Shown: positions 7,602 to 16,629, counted from the stretch's first letter. The stretch is DNA of 64,000 bases from Zipacnadum sp036504235 (GCA_036504235.1 DASXVN010000044.1:1-64000); one strand, 5' to 3'. Notes: generated from the sequence alone by a model not told the origin. Made by a program: numbers and translations.

Positions 7602-7730
7602 GCCCGCTCCAATGTCCAGACCTTCGCCCCCTGCGGTGGGTATATCGTGGCGAACTCTCACCACGGCGTCTCCACTATCCAGGGGCGCAACCTCGAGGCC
7701 ATGTGCCAGGCCGCCCGGGAGAGTAAGTAG
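7602..7730 (+). pseudogene. C-terminal remnant of a URO-D-family gene
   Basis: The frame ending with TAG at 7728-7730 reads about 40 residues, including FAPCGGYIVANSHHGVSTIQ and NLEAMCQAARESK. This is the usual last segment of uroporphyrinogen-decarboxylase-fold proteins (a G-G-[FY] turn, then N-x-x-H, then a final helix NLxAMxxAARE). Nothing upstream belongs to it: it is fused directly to direct repeat copy 2. An intact member of the same fold begins at 7918, so this looks like the scar of a deleted or recombined paralogue. The interval 7731-7917 holds only a TAAGGGCGGAGG/CCTCCGCCC hairpin (7748-7776) and the next gene's ribosome-binding site. Confidence 0.65.
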
Positions 7731-7917
7731 ACGGTTGCCGTATGTAAGGGCGGAGGTTCCCACCTCCGCCCGCGCGGGCCGCTGACGCTGTCTCCCTTCC
7801 AATGACCTAGCTCTCGCGGCCGCCGAGGGCTGGGAACGACACACCGGACGCACCTGGGCAGGGAAACTTTCTCCCCCTCGCGAATAGCCCGCTATTCCTC
7901 CGAAAGGACCCTTGACT

Positions 7918-9087
7918 ATGCCCGGATCACGAGAACGCGTTTTGAAAGCTTTCGCGCACCAAACGCCCGACCGTACTCCCTTGTTTGAGATCTTCTGCGC
8001 CTTTCACCCCATTTATTGGGATATCTGCGGCCGCAACGCCGCTACTGACGCCATCCTCTATTGGGATGCCCTCGCCGAGGGCATCACCTGGGAGGAACTG
8101 GTGGACCTGCAGGTGGACGCGGTCTTCCAGGTGCACAAGTTCTTCGACGTGGACATCGTCCGCCCCGCGGGCACGCCGGGCCAGGACCTGCCCCGCCCCG
8201 AGAAGACCGGGCCGCTCACCTGGCGGCAGGACGGTCTCGACTACGTCTACAACGAGCACAGCAACCTGGTGGACCCGGTCATCCCCGTCTCCTACACGCA
8301 TCAGAAATCCGAAGAAGCCACCCGCAAAATGATCGAGGAGTGGGAGCCGACGCCCTGGACCCCGCCTGATCCGGAGGCTTTTGAGGTCTACCGCCGGGTG
8401 CGGGTCCGCGCGGAGGCGGAGGGGCTGGACTGGCTGTACATGGCCGAGATCGGCGCCGGGACCGGCGCGGCTTTCTACCCGCCCTTCATGCTTATGTGGC
8501 TGATCGCCGAGCCGGAGCTATTCCAGCGCTGGCTGGATATCCAGAAGGCCGGCGGCTTCCCCTACACCGCGCACCTGATCGAGCAGGGCATGGAACTGGT
8601 CGCCATGGGCGGCGACGTTTCCTGCGACAAGGGGCCCTTCATCTCGCCGAAGCACTACCACGAGTTCCTGCTGCCGGTGCTGCAGGAGCATGTGAACCTC
8701 ATCCATGAGCACGGCGCGAAGGCCATCTACACCTCCGACGGCAACCACTGGGCCATCGCCCAGGACTTCTTCTTCGGCACCGGCGTGGACGGCTACAAGG
8801 AAGTAGACCAAGCGGCGGGCATGACCTGGCCCCGGCTGATTGAGGCCGGCATTGACAAACAGGTGTGCATCCTGGGCAACACCGACGCCCGCTATTCGCT
8901 GTGCCTCGGCACGCCGGAAGAGGTCAAGACCGAGGTGCGCCAGTCGCTAGACTACGGCCGCCAGAGCCCCGGCGGGCACATCCTGCACAACAGCCACTCG
9001 GTGCACGAGGACGTCCGCGTGGAGAACTACTACGCGGTGATCGAGGCGTACCGCGAGTACTTTGGCCTGGAGCCGCTGCCCCGCTAG
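7918..9087 (+). CDS. uroporphyrinogen decarboxylase-fold (URO-D/MtaA-like) protein
   Basis: The protein is 389 residues, typical of this family. It opens with SRERVLKAFAHQTPDRTPLF, the classic start of URO-D-fold proteins ([SR]-RERVLxAL-x-x-x-x-PDR-x-P). Mid-protein GMELVAMGGDVSCDKGPFISPKHYHEFLLP is shortened here to its key parts: a GDVSCDKGPFISP turn and a helix that follows it. Then come AKAIYTSDGN and VCILGNTDARYSLCLG. The histidine/cysteine zinc motif of MtaA methyltransferases is not clear, so whether it acts on methyl-corrinoids or another substrate is unknown. The genomic setting is not haem synthesis. ATG 7918 has AAAGGA 9 nt upstream; TTG 7912 is less likely. Confidence 0.8.
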   Translation: MPGSRERVLKAFAHQTPDRTPLFEIFCAFHPIYWDICGRNAATDAILYWDALAEGITWEELVDLQVDAVFQVHKFFDVDIVRPAGTPGQDLPRPEKTGPLTWRQDGLDYVYNEHSNLVDPVIPVSYTHQKSEEATRKMIEEWEPTPWTPPDPEAFEVYRRVRVRAEAEGLDWLYMAEIGAGTGAAFYPPFMLMWLIAEPELFQRWLDIQKAGGFPYTAHLIEQGMELVAMGGDVSCDKGPFISPKHYHEFLLPVLQEHVNLIHEHGAKAIYTSDGNHWAIAQDFFFGTGVDGYKEVDQAAGMTWPRLIEAGIDKQVCILGNTDARYSLCLGTPEEVKTEVRQSLDYGRQSPGGHILHNSHSVHEDVRVENYYAVIEAYREYFGLEPLPR

Positions 9088-9119
9088 GGTAGAATCGCCG
9101 CCGCTCGAAAGGACCTGCC

Positions 9120-10820
9120 ATGGCCCCTACTGTGCTGCTCGCCGCCGACGGAAAAGCTCTCGCCGCGGTCCTCGTCCCCCCGGACGCCGACCGCGTGACC
9201 CGGTTTGCCGCCCGGGAGTTGGCCCGCTATCTCCAGCAGATCAGCGGCGCCCGCTTCCGGGTGCGGGAGGCGACCGCGCCGGTCGCCGGCCAGCCCGCGC
9301 TGCTGGTCGGCGCCGGACCGTGGACCGCGGACCTCACCGACGCGCCGGCTCCCGAGCCGGGCGGCCGCGATTCCTTCACCCTGCTGACCCGAGACGGGAA
9401 GGTCTATCTCTGGGGCAACCGGAGCCGCGCCACCCTGTACGCAGTGTACGCGTTCCTCGAGGCTCTGGGCTGTGAGTTCATCGAGCCCAACGTCGAGCAC
9501 ATTCCCGGTAGCTTGCGGCTGGCTGCTCCGGAACTGAGTCGCCGCGAGACGGCCGGCTTTGCCCTGCGCAACATCTTCCGCAATATGGTGGTCGCGGGGC
9601 ACCACGAACCGTTCAGCTTCCTCAACCCGGATCTGCACCTGCCGCAGATCGACTGGATGGCCAAGCGCCGGCTGAACCACTACGAGTTCTATATCGACTT
9701 CTACCGCTACGACCTGTGGGAGAAGCACAAGCACCAGGTGCTGGACGCGCTGCTGGACCGGGGCTTTGACCTGGAGGTCACGCACCACTCGCTGCATTAC
9801 TTCTGCCCGCCGGACGAGAATCACGACTTCGGCGGCTACGGGCCGAGCACCTATCAGCGCAACCATCCCAACTGGTACGAGCCCGCCTACGAGTGCGGCT
9901 CGCGAGGGCGCTGGCAGACCAACGTGGGGATTCCCGCGGTGCAGGAGGTCGTCTTTGAACGGTACCTGGATTACGTAGCTCGCAACCCGGAGCTGAAGAT
10001 CATCGGCCTGTGGCCGGACGACGTGCCCATGAACGCCCCCTACAAGGGCCTCAGCCGCACCGATGGCTACGTCAAGTTCTGGAACAAGCTGGCCAAGCTA
10101 ATGGCCAAACAGCATCCGGACAAGCGCCTGGGCATTATCGCCTATTTCGAGCTGATTGAGCCGCCCGCCCAGGTGGAGCCGCTGCCCAACACGCACCTGT
10201 GGTACTGCCCCATCGAGCGCAACTACATGCAGCCGGTCAGCTACCCGGCGAACCGCAGCTTCGCGAGGAATCTCCAAGGCTGGATCAACCAGATGGCCCC
10301 CGGGCACCTGGCGAGCTTCGAGTACTGGGGTTGGGCCGCGCCGATGACCCCGCACCGCGTCTACATGGCCACCGACCTGCCCCGCTACCAGGAGATGGGC
10401 AGCGGCGGCATTTACGGCTGGGCCGGCTTTACCTACAACCTCCTGGGCAAGGACTACGGCTGGGCCATCGATATGTTCGCCCTCAGCCGGCTGCTGTGGG
10501 AGCCGCAGGCCGACCTGACCGCGCTCGAGCAGCAGTGGGCGCGCGGCGTTTTCGGCCCCGCGGCCGGACCGGTGCTGGACTTCTACGAGATCATCAAGGC
10601 GGGACACGCGCAGGAGGCCGCGCAGGGGCTGCTGCCGAGCTACGAGTGGATCAGCGCCAACCTCTTCCACCGCGCCCAGAAGCCCCTGGCCACCGCGCGT
10701 AAAAAGACGGACGACCCGCGCCTGGTGCGGCGGATTGATCAACTGGAAAAGCGGGCGGCCCTGCAATTCACCGAGGAAGTCTGGCACAAGCGTCCGCCGG
10801 TCAAGTACGTGGGGATGTAG
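9120..10820 (+). CDS. DUF4838 / alpha-glucuronidase-like protein
   Basis: A 566-residue protein. The N-terminal domain (1-120) looks like the alpha-glucuronidase N-terminal fold: a carbohydrate-esterase-like strand pattern with FAARELARYLQQISG, LLVGAG and SRATLYAVYAFLEALGCEF. A DUF4838-type barrel follows with ELKIIGLWPDDVPMNAP (about 287-303), then YWGWAAPMTPHRVY and GGIYGWAGFTYNLLGKDYGW. It lacks a signal peptide, unlike many relatives. The Asp-Asp pair in WPDDVPMN is a candidate catalytic or binding site. Family members are putative glycosidases of unknown substrate. AAAGGA lies 8 nt upstream, and the 32-nt gap to the preceding URO-D gene suggests cotranscription. Confidence 0.75.
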   Translation: MAPTVLLAADGKALAAVLVPPDADRVTRFAARELARYLQQISGARFRVREATAPVAGQPALLVGAGPWTADLTDAPAPEPGGRDSFTLLTRDGKVYLWGNRSRATLYAVYAFLEALGCEFIEPNVEHIPGSLRLAAPELSRRETAGFALRNIFRNMVVAGHHEPFSFLNPDLHLPQIDWMAKRRLNHYEFYIDFYRYDLWEKHKHQVLDALLDRGFDLEVTHHSLHYFCPPDENHDFGGYGPSTYQRNHPNWYEPAYECGSRGRWQTNVGIPAVQEVVFERYLDYVARNPELKIIGLWPDDVPMNAPYKGLSRTDGYVKFWNKLAKLMAKQHPDKRLGIIAYFELIEPPAQVEPLPNTHLWYCPIERNYMQPVSYPANRSFARNLQGWINQMAPGHLASFEYWGWAAPMTPHRVYMATDLPRYQEMGSGGIYGWAGFTYNLLGKDYGWAIDMFALSRLLWEPQADLTALEQQWARGVFGPAAGPVLDFYEIIKAGHAQEAAQGLLPSYEWISANLFHRAQKPLATARKKTDDPRLVRRIDQLEKRAALQFTEEVWHKRPPVKYVGM

Positions 10821-11060
10821 AGGCAACGGCCCTACCCCCTAACCCCCTCCCTAAAGGGAGGGGGGATCACCCCGGTGGTGTGTGGGGCGTTGGCGTTGCC
10901 GTTCCCCCCTCTCCCAAGGTCCCCCGCGGGAGAGGGGCCGGGGGTGAGGTAAGACGTACCGCCCGCCTCCACCTTCCGCTCTTGCGCTCGCCGGTCGCGT
11001 GCCAGCCTCCCCCCAGCGCCTAACGCCGGCGGGGGACGTAGCCCCCGCCCTACAGTCCCC
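10821..11060. repeat. hairpin repeats upstream of the amidase
   Basis: CCCTCCC/GGGAGGG (10838-10864), a reverse copy of family A (10898-10950) and a family B unit (CCGGCGGGGGACGTAGCCCC core, 11034-11054) occupy the interval. The promoter of the amidase follows directly. Confidence 0.8.
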
Positions 11061-11063
11061 GCC

Positions 11064-11093
11064 TTGCGCCCCACACCCCCCGCAGCGTATAAT
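11064..11093 (+). promoter_or_regulatory. promoter of the amidase operon
   Basis: TTGCGC (11064-11069), an 18-nt spacer and a consensus TATAAT (11088-11093). The start would fall about 4 nt before ATG 11104, so the transcript is leaderless or nearly so. No Shine-Dalgarno is visible between the -10 and the ATG. Confidence 0.65.
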
Positions 11094-11103
11094 CTACGCG
11101 CTT

Positions 11104-12783
11104 ATGTGGTGGGTTTTGGACGATCTCAAGCGGCCGTTGCGTCTGGCCGTTACTCTAGCTGTGCTGGTCCTCGCGCTGGCTCCCGTGGCCGCGCAGACCA
11201 AACCGGCACGGGCGGTGATCCGGGGGCAGGCCTACGCCGGATCGCTGCCGGTGTCCCTGCGCGACGGCCAGTTCTGGGGGCCGCTGGCCCCCCTGGCGCG
11301 TCTATTTGGCGCGCAGGTGCAGGAGCAGGCGGGGGGCCGCCGGCTGGAGATCGTGACCCCCACCGGCTTGCAGGTGGCGCTAGCAGCAGGCGACCCGGGG
11401 CAACGGCTGGCGTTCACGGGCCAGACTCTTTTCGGGCCGCTGGCAGGCTTCTTCGAGGCGCTGGGGGCTCGGCTGCAGCAGGATCGCGGCGAGGGCGTGT
11501 TCATCGCCAACGCCGCCCTGCGCGGAATCCAGTACGTGGGCAACGAGCAGGCGCTGGGCGTGGTACTCAATACCAGTGCGCCAGTCACGGGCAAAGTGAC
11601 CTACTTGACCGAGCCGGACCGCGTCTGTCTGGACGTACCGGGACTGCAACTGGACCACGACGGCGCGCAGTATCTGGGCGTGGCCGGCGTCTGGCGGTTG
11701 CGCTGGAGCCAGTACCAGTCGCGTCCGGCCATCGCCCGCTTTGTCCTGGACCTGCGGGAGCCGCGCGAGGTGCGCTGGGAGCCGACCGCGCAGGGCGGCC
11801 GCTTGGTGGTGGGCGAGTTGCCCGCCGACGCGCCACCGTTCGTGCCGCAGCCTCCGCGCCTGGAGAAGCTGGACCTGCGCACCGAGCCGGGGCAGTCAGG
11901 AACGCTCAAGCTACAGTTTTCCGGGCCGGTGGAGTACACCTGGCAGATGGCGCGCACGCCGTACCGCCTGGTGTTGAGCTTCCCGGAGGCCGTCGGCGCC
12001 GCCGAGACCCGCGGGGCCGAGCCGGACGGTCCGCTGCAAAGCGCCACCGTCGTCGCCACCCCGGGAAAACCCGGGCTGACCATATCGCTCCCGCTCAACT
12101 GGCTCCTGCGCAGCCAACTGGCGGCGGACGCCAGCGGCCGCGAGGTGACGCTGACCCTGCGGCGCGAGTCGCTGGCGGGCAAGCGGATCGTGATTGACCC
12201 CGGTCATGGGGGCAAGGACCCGGGCGCGCAGGCGCGAGGTCTCAACGAGAAAGACATCAATCTGGAGGTCGCCGTGGACTTGGCCGCCCGGCTCCAGCAG
12301 GCCGGGGCGCTGGTTACGCTGACGCGGGACCGGGACGTATTTGTGCCGCTGACCGACCGGCCGGCGCTGGCTACCGGCCTGCACGCCGACGCCTTCGTGG
12401 CCGTGCACTGCAATGCCATGGGGCATCCCAATAGCAACTACGGGACCGAGTCGTATTACTACACCGAGCAGAGCCAGGTGCTCGCCCTGCTGCTGCAGCG
12501 GGCGCTGGTGCAGGGCCTGGGGCGACGCGACAACTGGGTGCGCCAGCATCGCTATGCGGTGCTCTGGCGCAGCCCGGCGCCCTGTGCGCTGGTGGAGTTG
12601 ATGTACCTGGACTGGGACGCGGAGGGTGATCTGCTGCGCACCCCCGCCACCCGCCAGCTAGCTGCCGACAGCCTCGCCGCGGGTTTGCGGGGCTATTTCG
12701 AGGGCGTGCCGGTAACGCCCCCCACCGTCGCTCCGGCGCTCGCCGCGGCGACGCCGACCACAGCCGTTTCAGAGAGGAAGTAG
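11104..12783 (+). CDS. N-acetylmuramoyl-L-alanine amidase with AMIN-like domains (AmiC type)
   Basis: A 559-residue exported cell-wall hydrolase. A signal anchor (residues 8-30, LRLAVTLAVLVLALAPVAAQ) precedes a copper-amine-oxidase-N-like or AMIN-like beta region (about 35-350). Then comes an Amidase_3 domain (about 358-540). The zinc site is complete: His in IDPGHGGKDPGA, Glu in NEKDINLEVAVDLA and His in AFVAVHCNA, with the catalytic Glu in CALVELMYLD. It cleaves the lactyl-amide bond between MurNAc and the stem peptide in septal peptidoglycan. The start is ATG 11104, just after a TATAAT box; the longer frame to 10999 reads repeat DNA. It heads a run with rph, rdgB and a GT9 gene. Confidence 0.9.
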   Translation: MWWVLDDLKRPLRLAVTLAVLVLALAPVAAQTKPARAVIRGQAYAGSLPVSLRDGQFWGPLAPLARLFGAQVQEQAGGRRLEIVTPTGLQVALAAGDPGQRLAFTGQTLFGPLAGFFEALGARLQQDRGEGVFIANAALRGIQYVGNEQALGVVLNTSAPVTGKVTYLTEPDRVCLDVPGLQLDHDGAQYLGVAGVWRLRWSQYQSRPAIARFVLDLREPREVRWEPTAQGGRLVVGELPADAPPFVPQPPRLEKLDLRTEPGQSGTLKLQFSGPVEYTWQMARTPYRLVLSFPEAVGAAETRGAEPDGPLQSATVVATPGKPGLTISLPLNWLLRSQLAADASGREVTLTLRRESLAGKRIVIDPGHGGKDPGAQARGLNEKDINLEVAVDLAARLQQAGALVTLTRDRDVFVPLTDRPALATGLHADAFVAVHCNAMGHPNSNYGTESYYYTEQSQVLALLLQRALVQGLGRRDNWVRQHRYAVLWRSPAPCALVELMYLDWDAEGDLLRTPATRQLAADSLAAGLRGYFEGVPVTPPTVAPALAAATPTTAVSERK

Positions 12784-12789
12784 TAACTT

Positions 12790-13524
12790 TTGCGCAAAGA
12801 CGGACGCGATAACGAAAGCCTGCGCGACTGCACCATCGAGCGCGGGGTCAATAAGTATGCCGAAGGTTCCTGCCTGATCGCCATGGGCGATACCCGGGTG
12901 CTATGCACCGCCTCGGTGGACGAAAACGTCCCCCGGTGGCTGAAGGATTCCGACCAGGGCTGGGTGACCGGCGAGTACGCCATGCTCCCCCGCGCCACCT
13001 CCGACCGCACCCAGCGGGAAAGCTCAACGGGCCGCCGCCAGGGCCGCAGCATGGAGATTGAGCGCCTGATCGGCCGCTCGCTGCGGGCCGTCACCAACCT
13101 CAAGGGCCTGGGCCAGCGCACCATCACCGTGGACTGCGACGTGCTGCAGGCCGACGGCGGCACCCGCTGCGCCTCCATCACCGGCGGCTACGTGGCGCTG
13201 GCGGAGGCCTGCGCCACGCTGATGCGCAAGCGCCGGGTCAAGGTCTGGCCCCTGGAGGCCCAAGTGGCCGCCATCTCCCTGGGCCTGGTCGCCGGCGAGA
13301 TGATGCTCGATCTCTCCTACGAGGAGGATTGCCGGGCCGCGGTGGACATGAACCTGGTGATGACCAGTCGCGGCGGGGTCGTGGAAGTCCAGGGCACCGC
13401 CGAGGGCACGCCCTTCTCGGTCAGCCAACTGGGCCAGATGATGACCGTCGGGCAAAAGGGGCTCATGACGCTGCTGACCATCCAGGCGGAGGCCGTGGTC
13501 GACCTGCAGACCTCGCTCGCCTAG
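12790..13524 (+). CDS. rph: ribonuclease PH
   Basis: A 244-residue phosphorolytic 3'-5' exoribonuclease that trims tRNA precursors. The protein is full length with the family hallmarks MGDTRVLCTASVDENVPRWL, SDQGWVTGEYAMLPRAT, the Arg-rich segment ESSTGRRQGRSMEIERLIGR (phosphate site) and VDCDVLQADGGTRCASITGG. It starts at TTG 12790, six bases after the amidase stop, with GAGGAAG upstream. The rph-rdgB pairing is common in bacteria, and the two enzymes are often fused in anaerobes. Confidence 0.95.
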   Translation: MRKDGRDNESLRDCTIERGVNKYAEGSCLIAMGDTRVLCTASVDENVPRWLKDSDQGWVTGEYAMLPRATSDRTQRESSTGRRQGRSMEIERLIGRSLRAVTNLKGLGQRTITVDCDVLQADGGTRCASITGGYVALAEACATLMRKRRVKVWPLEAQVAAISLGLVAGEMMLDLSYEEDCRAAVDMNLVMTSRGGVVEVQGTAEGTPFSVSQLGQMMTVGQKGLMTLLTIQAEAVVDLQTSLA

Positions 13525-13535
13525 TGGCCCCCGCG

Positions 13536-14153
13536 ATGAGTAACCCTCTGCGGCTCGTGGTAGCCTCTCATAACCTCGGCAAAACCGCCGAATTGGCCGG
13601 CCTGCTGGGCGGTCTGCCCGTGGACGTCCAGTCCCTGGCGACCTACCCGCAGGTGCTCCTGCCCGAGGAGACCGGCGCCGATTTTGCGGAGAACGCCACC
13701 CTGAAAGCGGAGGCCGTCTCTCGCGCGCTGGGCGTCTGGGCGCTCGCGGACGATAGCGGTCTGGTCGTGCCCGCGCTAGACGGCGCCCCGGGCCTGCACT
13801 CCGCCCGCGTCGCTCCCACCGATCCCGAACGCATCGCCTGGCTGCTGGGCCGCCTGGCCGGTCTGCCCCCGGAGCAGCGCGGCGCGTACTTCGTCTGCGT
13901 GCTAGCGCTCACCCGTCCCGACGGGAGCCTCGCCGGGACCTGGCAGGGCCGCGCCGCCGGGGAGATCCTGGAGGCGCCGCGCGGCGCGAACGGCTTTGGC
14001 TATGACCCGGTCTTCTACTCGCCGGCCGCCGGCCGCACCTTCGCCGAACTGACCGCCGCCGACAAATCCGCCCTCAGCCACCGGGGCCGGGCCCTGCGCG
14101 CCTTCCGGGAGGATTTCCCCCGGCTGCTCGCCGAGGCGGAGGCGGGCGCATGA
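13536..14153 (+). CDS. rdgB: XTP/dITP diphosphatase (HAM1/RdgB)
   Basis: A 205-residue nucleotide-pool sanitising enzyme that hydrolyses (d)ITP and XTP to monophosphates. The substrate signature is LVVASHNLGKTAEL at the N-terminus (canonical S/T-x-N-x-x-K-x-x-E). GADFAENATLKAEA, ADDSGLVVPALDGAPGLHSAR, GANGFGYDPVF and the terminal KSALSHRGRAL are all present. ATG 13536 is chosen because the motif begins eight residues later; the longer frame overlaps rph. It overlaps the next gene by 4 bp (ATGA). Confidence 0.95.
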   Translation: MSNPLRLVVASHNLGKTAELAGLLGGLPVDVQSLATYPQVLLPEETGADFAENATLKAEAVSRALGVWALADDSGLVVPALDGAPGLHSARVAPTDPERIAWLLGRLAGLPPEQRGAYFVCVLALTRPDGSLAGTWQGRAAGEILEAPRGANGFGYDPVFYSPAAGRTFAELTAADKSALSHRGRALRAFREDFPRLLAEAEAGA

Positions 14154-15199
14154 CTAGCCGCCCCCTCTCCCCCAGCGACCGGGTGCTGCTAGTCCGGCGC
14201 ACCTCCCTGGGCGATGTCCTCATGGGTCTGCCCGCGCTGGTCGCCCTGCGTCGCCAGTACCCACAGGCGTACCTGGCCTGGCTGGTCGAGGAGCACCTCG
14301 CCGACTTGGTGCGCGGCCACGAGTGCCTGGATGAGGTGCTCACCATCCGCCGCCTGCCGGCGCGCCAGCCCCTGGAGTGGTGGCGGGAGGCGCAGGCCGT
14401 GGGCCGGCAGCTTCGCGAGCGCCGCTTTGACGTGGCGGTGGACCTGCAGGGCCGCGGCAAAAGCGCGTATATGTGTCACCTGAGTGGCGCGCCTCGCCGG
14501 GTGGGGTTCGCCGATGAGTTTCTGGGCCTGCCCGGCTGGCGGTGGATCAACGAGACCGTACGGATCAGCCCGGACACCCACGCGGTGCCGCGGTCGCTGT
14601 TGATGGCCGAGTACCTGGGCGCGGCGCCGGCCCCCGCGGAGTTCCGCTACCCGGTGCTCCCGGAGGCCCGGGCCTGGGCGCAGGAGTTTCGCCGGGAGCA
14701 TAGCCTGACGCCGGAGCAGCCGCTGGTCGCGCTGGTCCTGGGCGCTTCCACCGCGGTCAAGTCCTGGCCGCCGGAGCATTTTGCCGAGCTAATCGCCGCC
14801 CTGCGCGCGGCCGGTCGCCAGGTCGTGCTGATCGGCGGACCCGCCGAGGCCGAGCGCGAGGCCGCCGTGCAGGCGGCGCTAACCGTCCCCGCCGCCAGCG
14901 CGGTGGGCCGCACCAGCCTCACCCAACTGGCGGCGCTGCTCGGGGAGGCCTCCGTGGTGGTAGCCGGGGACACCGGCGCGCTGCACATGGCCGTGGCGCT
15001 GGACCGCCCCGTGGTCGGCCTGTTCGGCCCGACCAGCCCGCGGCTTTCCGGTCCCTGGGGCCCCCAACACCGGGTCCTATGGGACGAGCCGACCTGCGGC
15101 CCCTGCGGCCGCCGCCCGACCTGCCAGGACTTCGGCTGCATGAGGAAACTGACACCGGACCGCGTGGGGGCGGCGGTGGAGGAGATTCTCGCTAACTGA
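14150..15199 (+). CDS. glycosyltransferase family 9 (heptosyltransferase-like)
   Basis: A 349-residue GT-B enzyme of the WaaC/WaaF family. It has the N-terminal RTSLGDVLMGLPALVALR (the R-x-x-x-x-GD motif), VDLQGRGKSA (about 104-113), the nucleotide-sugar-domain segment VALVLGASTAVKSWPPEHFAELI, VLIGGPAE and VVAGDTGALHMAVALDRPVVGLFGPTSP split over about residues 274-301. A late cysteine cluster (CGPCGRRPTCQDFGCM) is typical of the family. It would add a heptose or similar sugar to an outer-membrane glycolipid core, which supports a diderm envelope. Start and stop overlap rdgB by ATGA. Confidence 0.88.
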   Translation: MTSRPLSPSDRVLLVRRTSLGDVLMGLPALVALRRQYPQAYLAWLVEEHLADLVRGHECLDEVLTIRRLPARQPLEWWREAQAVGRQLRERRFDVAVDLQGRGKSAYMCHLSGAPRRVGFADEFLGLPGWRWINETVRISPDTHAVPRSLLMAEYLGAAPAPAEFRYPVLPEARAWAQEFRREHSLTPEQPLVALVLGASTAVKSWPPEHFAELIAALRAAGRQVVLIGGPAEAEREAAVQAALTVPAASAVGRTSLTQLAALLGEASVVVAGDTGALHMAVALDRPVVGLFGPTSPRLSGPWGPQHRVLWDEPTCGPCGRRPTCQDFGCMRKLTPDRVGAAVEEILAN

Positions 15200-15214
15200 A
15201 CCGCAGTGAGTCCC

Positions 15215-15540
15215 CGCTAACGGCGGCCCCTCCCCGGCGGCGCAGACGCCGCCGCCCTCCCCTAAGTAGGGGAGGGGGGGACTTTGGAGTTTGGTTCGTC
15301 GCTGTTGCCGTTGCCTTTTCCTAACCCCTCCCTAAATAGGGAGGGGCGTGGAGACTGCGTAGCAGTCTCCCAGGGTGGGTCCCGGCGGCCGCGAACGAAC
15401 GGCCAACGGCCGGCGGGGGACGTAGCCCCCACCCTACAGTGCGGCAAAGGCTTACGGCACACCGGCGAGACGCCGGTGCCACCGACAGAAAAGGCCACGG
15501 CAACGGCCGGCGAGGGACGTAGCCCCCGCCCTACAAGCGG
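15215..15540. repeat. hairpin repeat array between the GT9 and FemAB genes
   Basis: Modules: CCCCTCCCC/GGGGAGGGG with an inner GCAGACGCCGCC (15229-15278), a second CCCTCCC/GGGAGGG unit followed by GGAGACTGC/GCAGTCTCC (15322-15371), family B (15406-15439), family C (15459-15483) and a second family B (15504-15535). ACGGC linkers occur at most junctions. The family B copy ends 12 nt before ATG 15548. No gene is visible here. Confidence 0.8.
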
Positions 15541-15547
15541 TTAACAT

Positions 15548-16609
15548 ATGATCGTCCCACCCGCACGCCAAACTGAATGGAACCGGATGGTGGCCGCCTG
15601 CCCGCATGGCGACCTCCTGCAAGGCTGGGCCTGGGGGCAGCTCAAGGCGCGCACCGGCTGGACGCCGCTGCCGGTCGGAGTGGAGCGCGCCGGGGCGCTG
15701 GCCGCGGGCTGCCTGCTGCTCAAGCGCCCGCTGCCCGGCGGCCTGAGCCTGCTTTATGCTCCCCGGGGGCCGATCGTGGACTTTGCCGACGCCGATTTGT
15801 GGAGCGAGTTGGCTGCCGAGATCAAGAGCCTGGGCCGCAAGCACCGCGCCATTGTGGTGAAGATGGACCCCGCGATTCCGGAGACGGACGCCGTCGCTGC
15901 GCAGGCCCTGCGGAGCGCCGGGTACCGCGCCGCCACCAGCGCCGAGGCGGTCGGCGGGACGCAGCCCAAGCACGTCATGAAGCTGAACCTGCGCGACTCC
16001 GAGGAAGCCCTGTTGGAATCCTTCGCCCCCAAATGGCGTTACAATATCCGGCTGGCCGAGCGCAAGGGTGTGGTGGTCCGCGAGGCCACCCGCGCGGACC
16101 TGCCCGCCTGGTACGAGGTGCTGCGGGTGACCGCGCGGCGCGACAGCTTTACCGTGCGGGCGCTGTCCTACTTCGAGGACCTCTGGGACCTGATCGTCGC
16201 CCCCGGCCAGGGGCGGCTGTTCCTGGCGCGCGTGGGCGGGGAGCTGATCGCCGGAACCCTGGCCTTCTCCCTGCCGCCGCAGTGCTGGTACGTCTACGGG
16301 GCCTCCAGCAACGAGCACCGCAACCTGATGCCCAACCACGCGCTGCAGTGGGCGATGATGCAGTGGGCCCGCGGGCAGGGCTGCAGCGTCTATGATTTCC
16401 GAGGCGTAGCGCCCGAGGTAAACGGCGAGCCGCAAGGCCACCTGGCCGGCCTGAACCGCTTCAAGCGAGGTTTCGGCGCCGAGTACGTGGAATATCTAGG
16501 AGACTATGATTTGGTGCTCAACCCGGCGGCGTACTGGGGCTTCCAGAAAGCGCTGCCGTGGGTGAGGAACCGGGGGAGGAAGAAGCGGGCGGCGGAAGAG
16601 GCGGTGTAG
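15548..16609 (+). CDS. FemAB/FemX-like peptidyltransferase
   Basis: A 353-residue protein with two tandem GNAT-like halves as in FemX and tRNA-dependent lipid II amino-acid transferases. Characteristic segments are HGDLLQGWAWGQLKARTGW near the N-terminus, FAPKWRYNIRLAERKGV (about 158-174, the K-W-R-x-N-I-R-x-A signature), and in the second half NLMPNHALQWAMMQWARGQG followed by YDFRGVAPE and LNRFKRGFGAEYVEYLGDYD. The role would be adding amino acids to the lipid II stem peptide in the cytoplasm using aminoacyl-tRNA. No clear Shine-Dalgarno precedes ATG 15548, and a family B hairpin lies directly upstream. Confidence 0.88.
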   Translation: MIVPPARQTEWNRMVAACPHGDLLQGWAWGQLKARTGWTPLPVGVERAGALAAGCLLLKRPLPGGLSLLYAPRGPIVDFADADLWSELAAEIKSLGRKHRAIVVKMDPAIPETDAVAAQALRSAGYRAATSAEAVGGTQPKHVMKLNLRDSEEALLESFAPKWRYNIRLAERKGVVVREATRADLPAWYEVLRVTARRDSFTVRALSYFEDLWDLIVAPGQGRLFLARVGGELIAGTLAFSLPPQCWYVYGASSNEHRNLMPNHALQWAMMQWARGQGCSVYDFRGVAPEVNGEPQGHLAGLNRFKRGFGAEYVEYLGDYDLVLNPAAYWGFQKALPWVRNRGRKKRAAEEAV

Positions 16610-16629
16610 AGGCGAGGCAGCGGTCGCCG

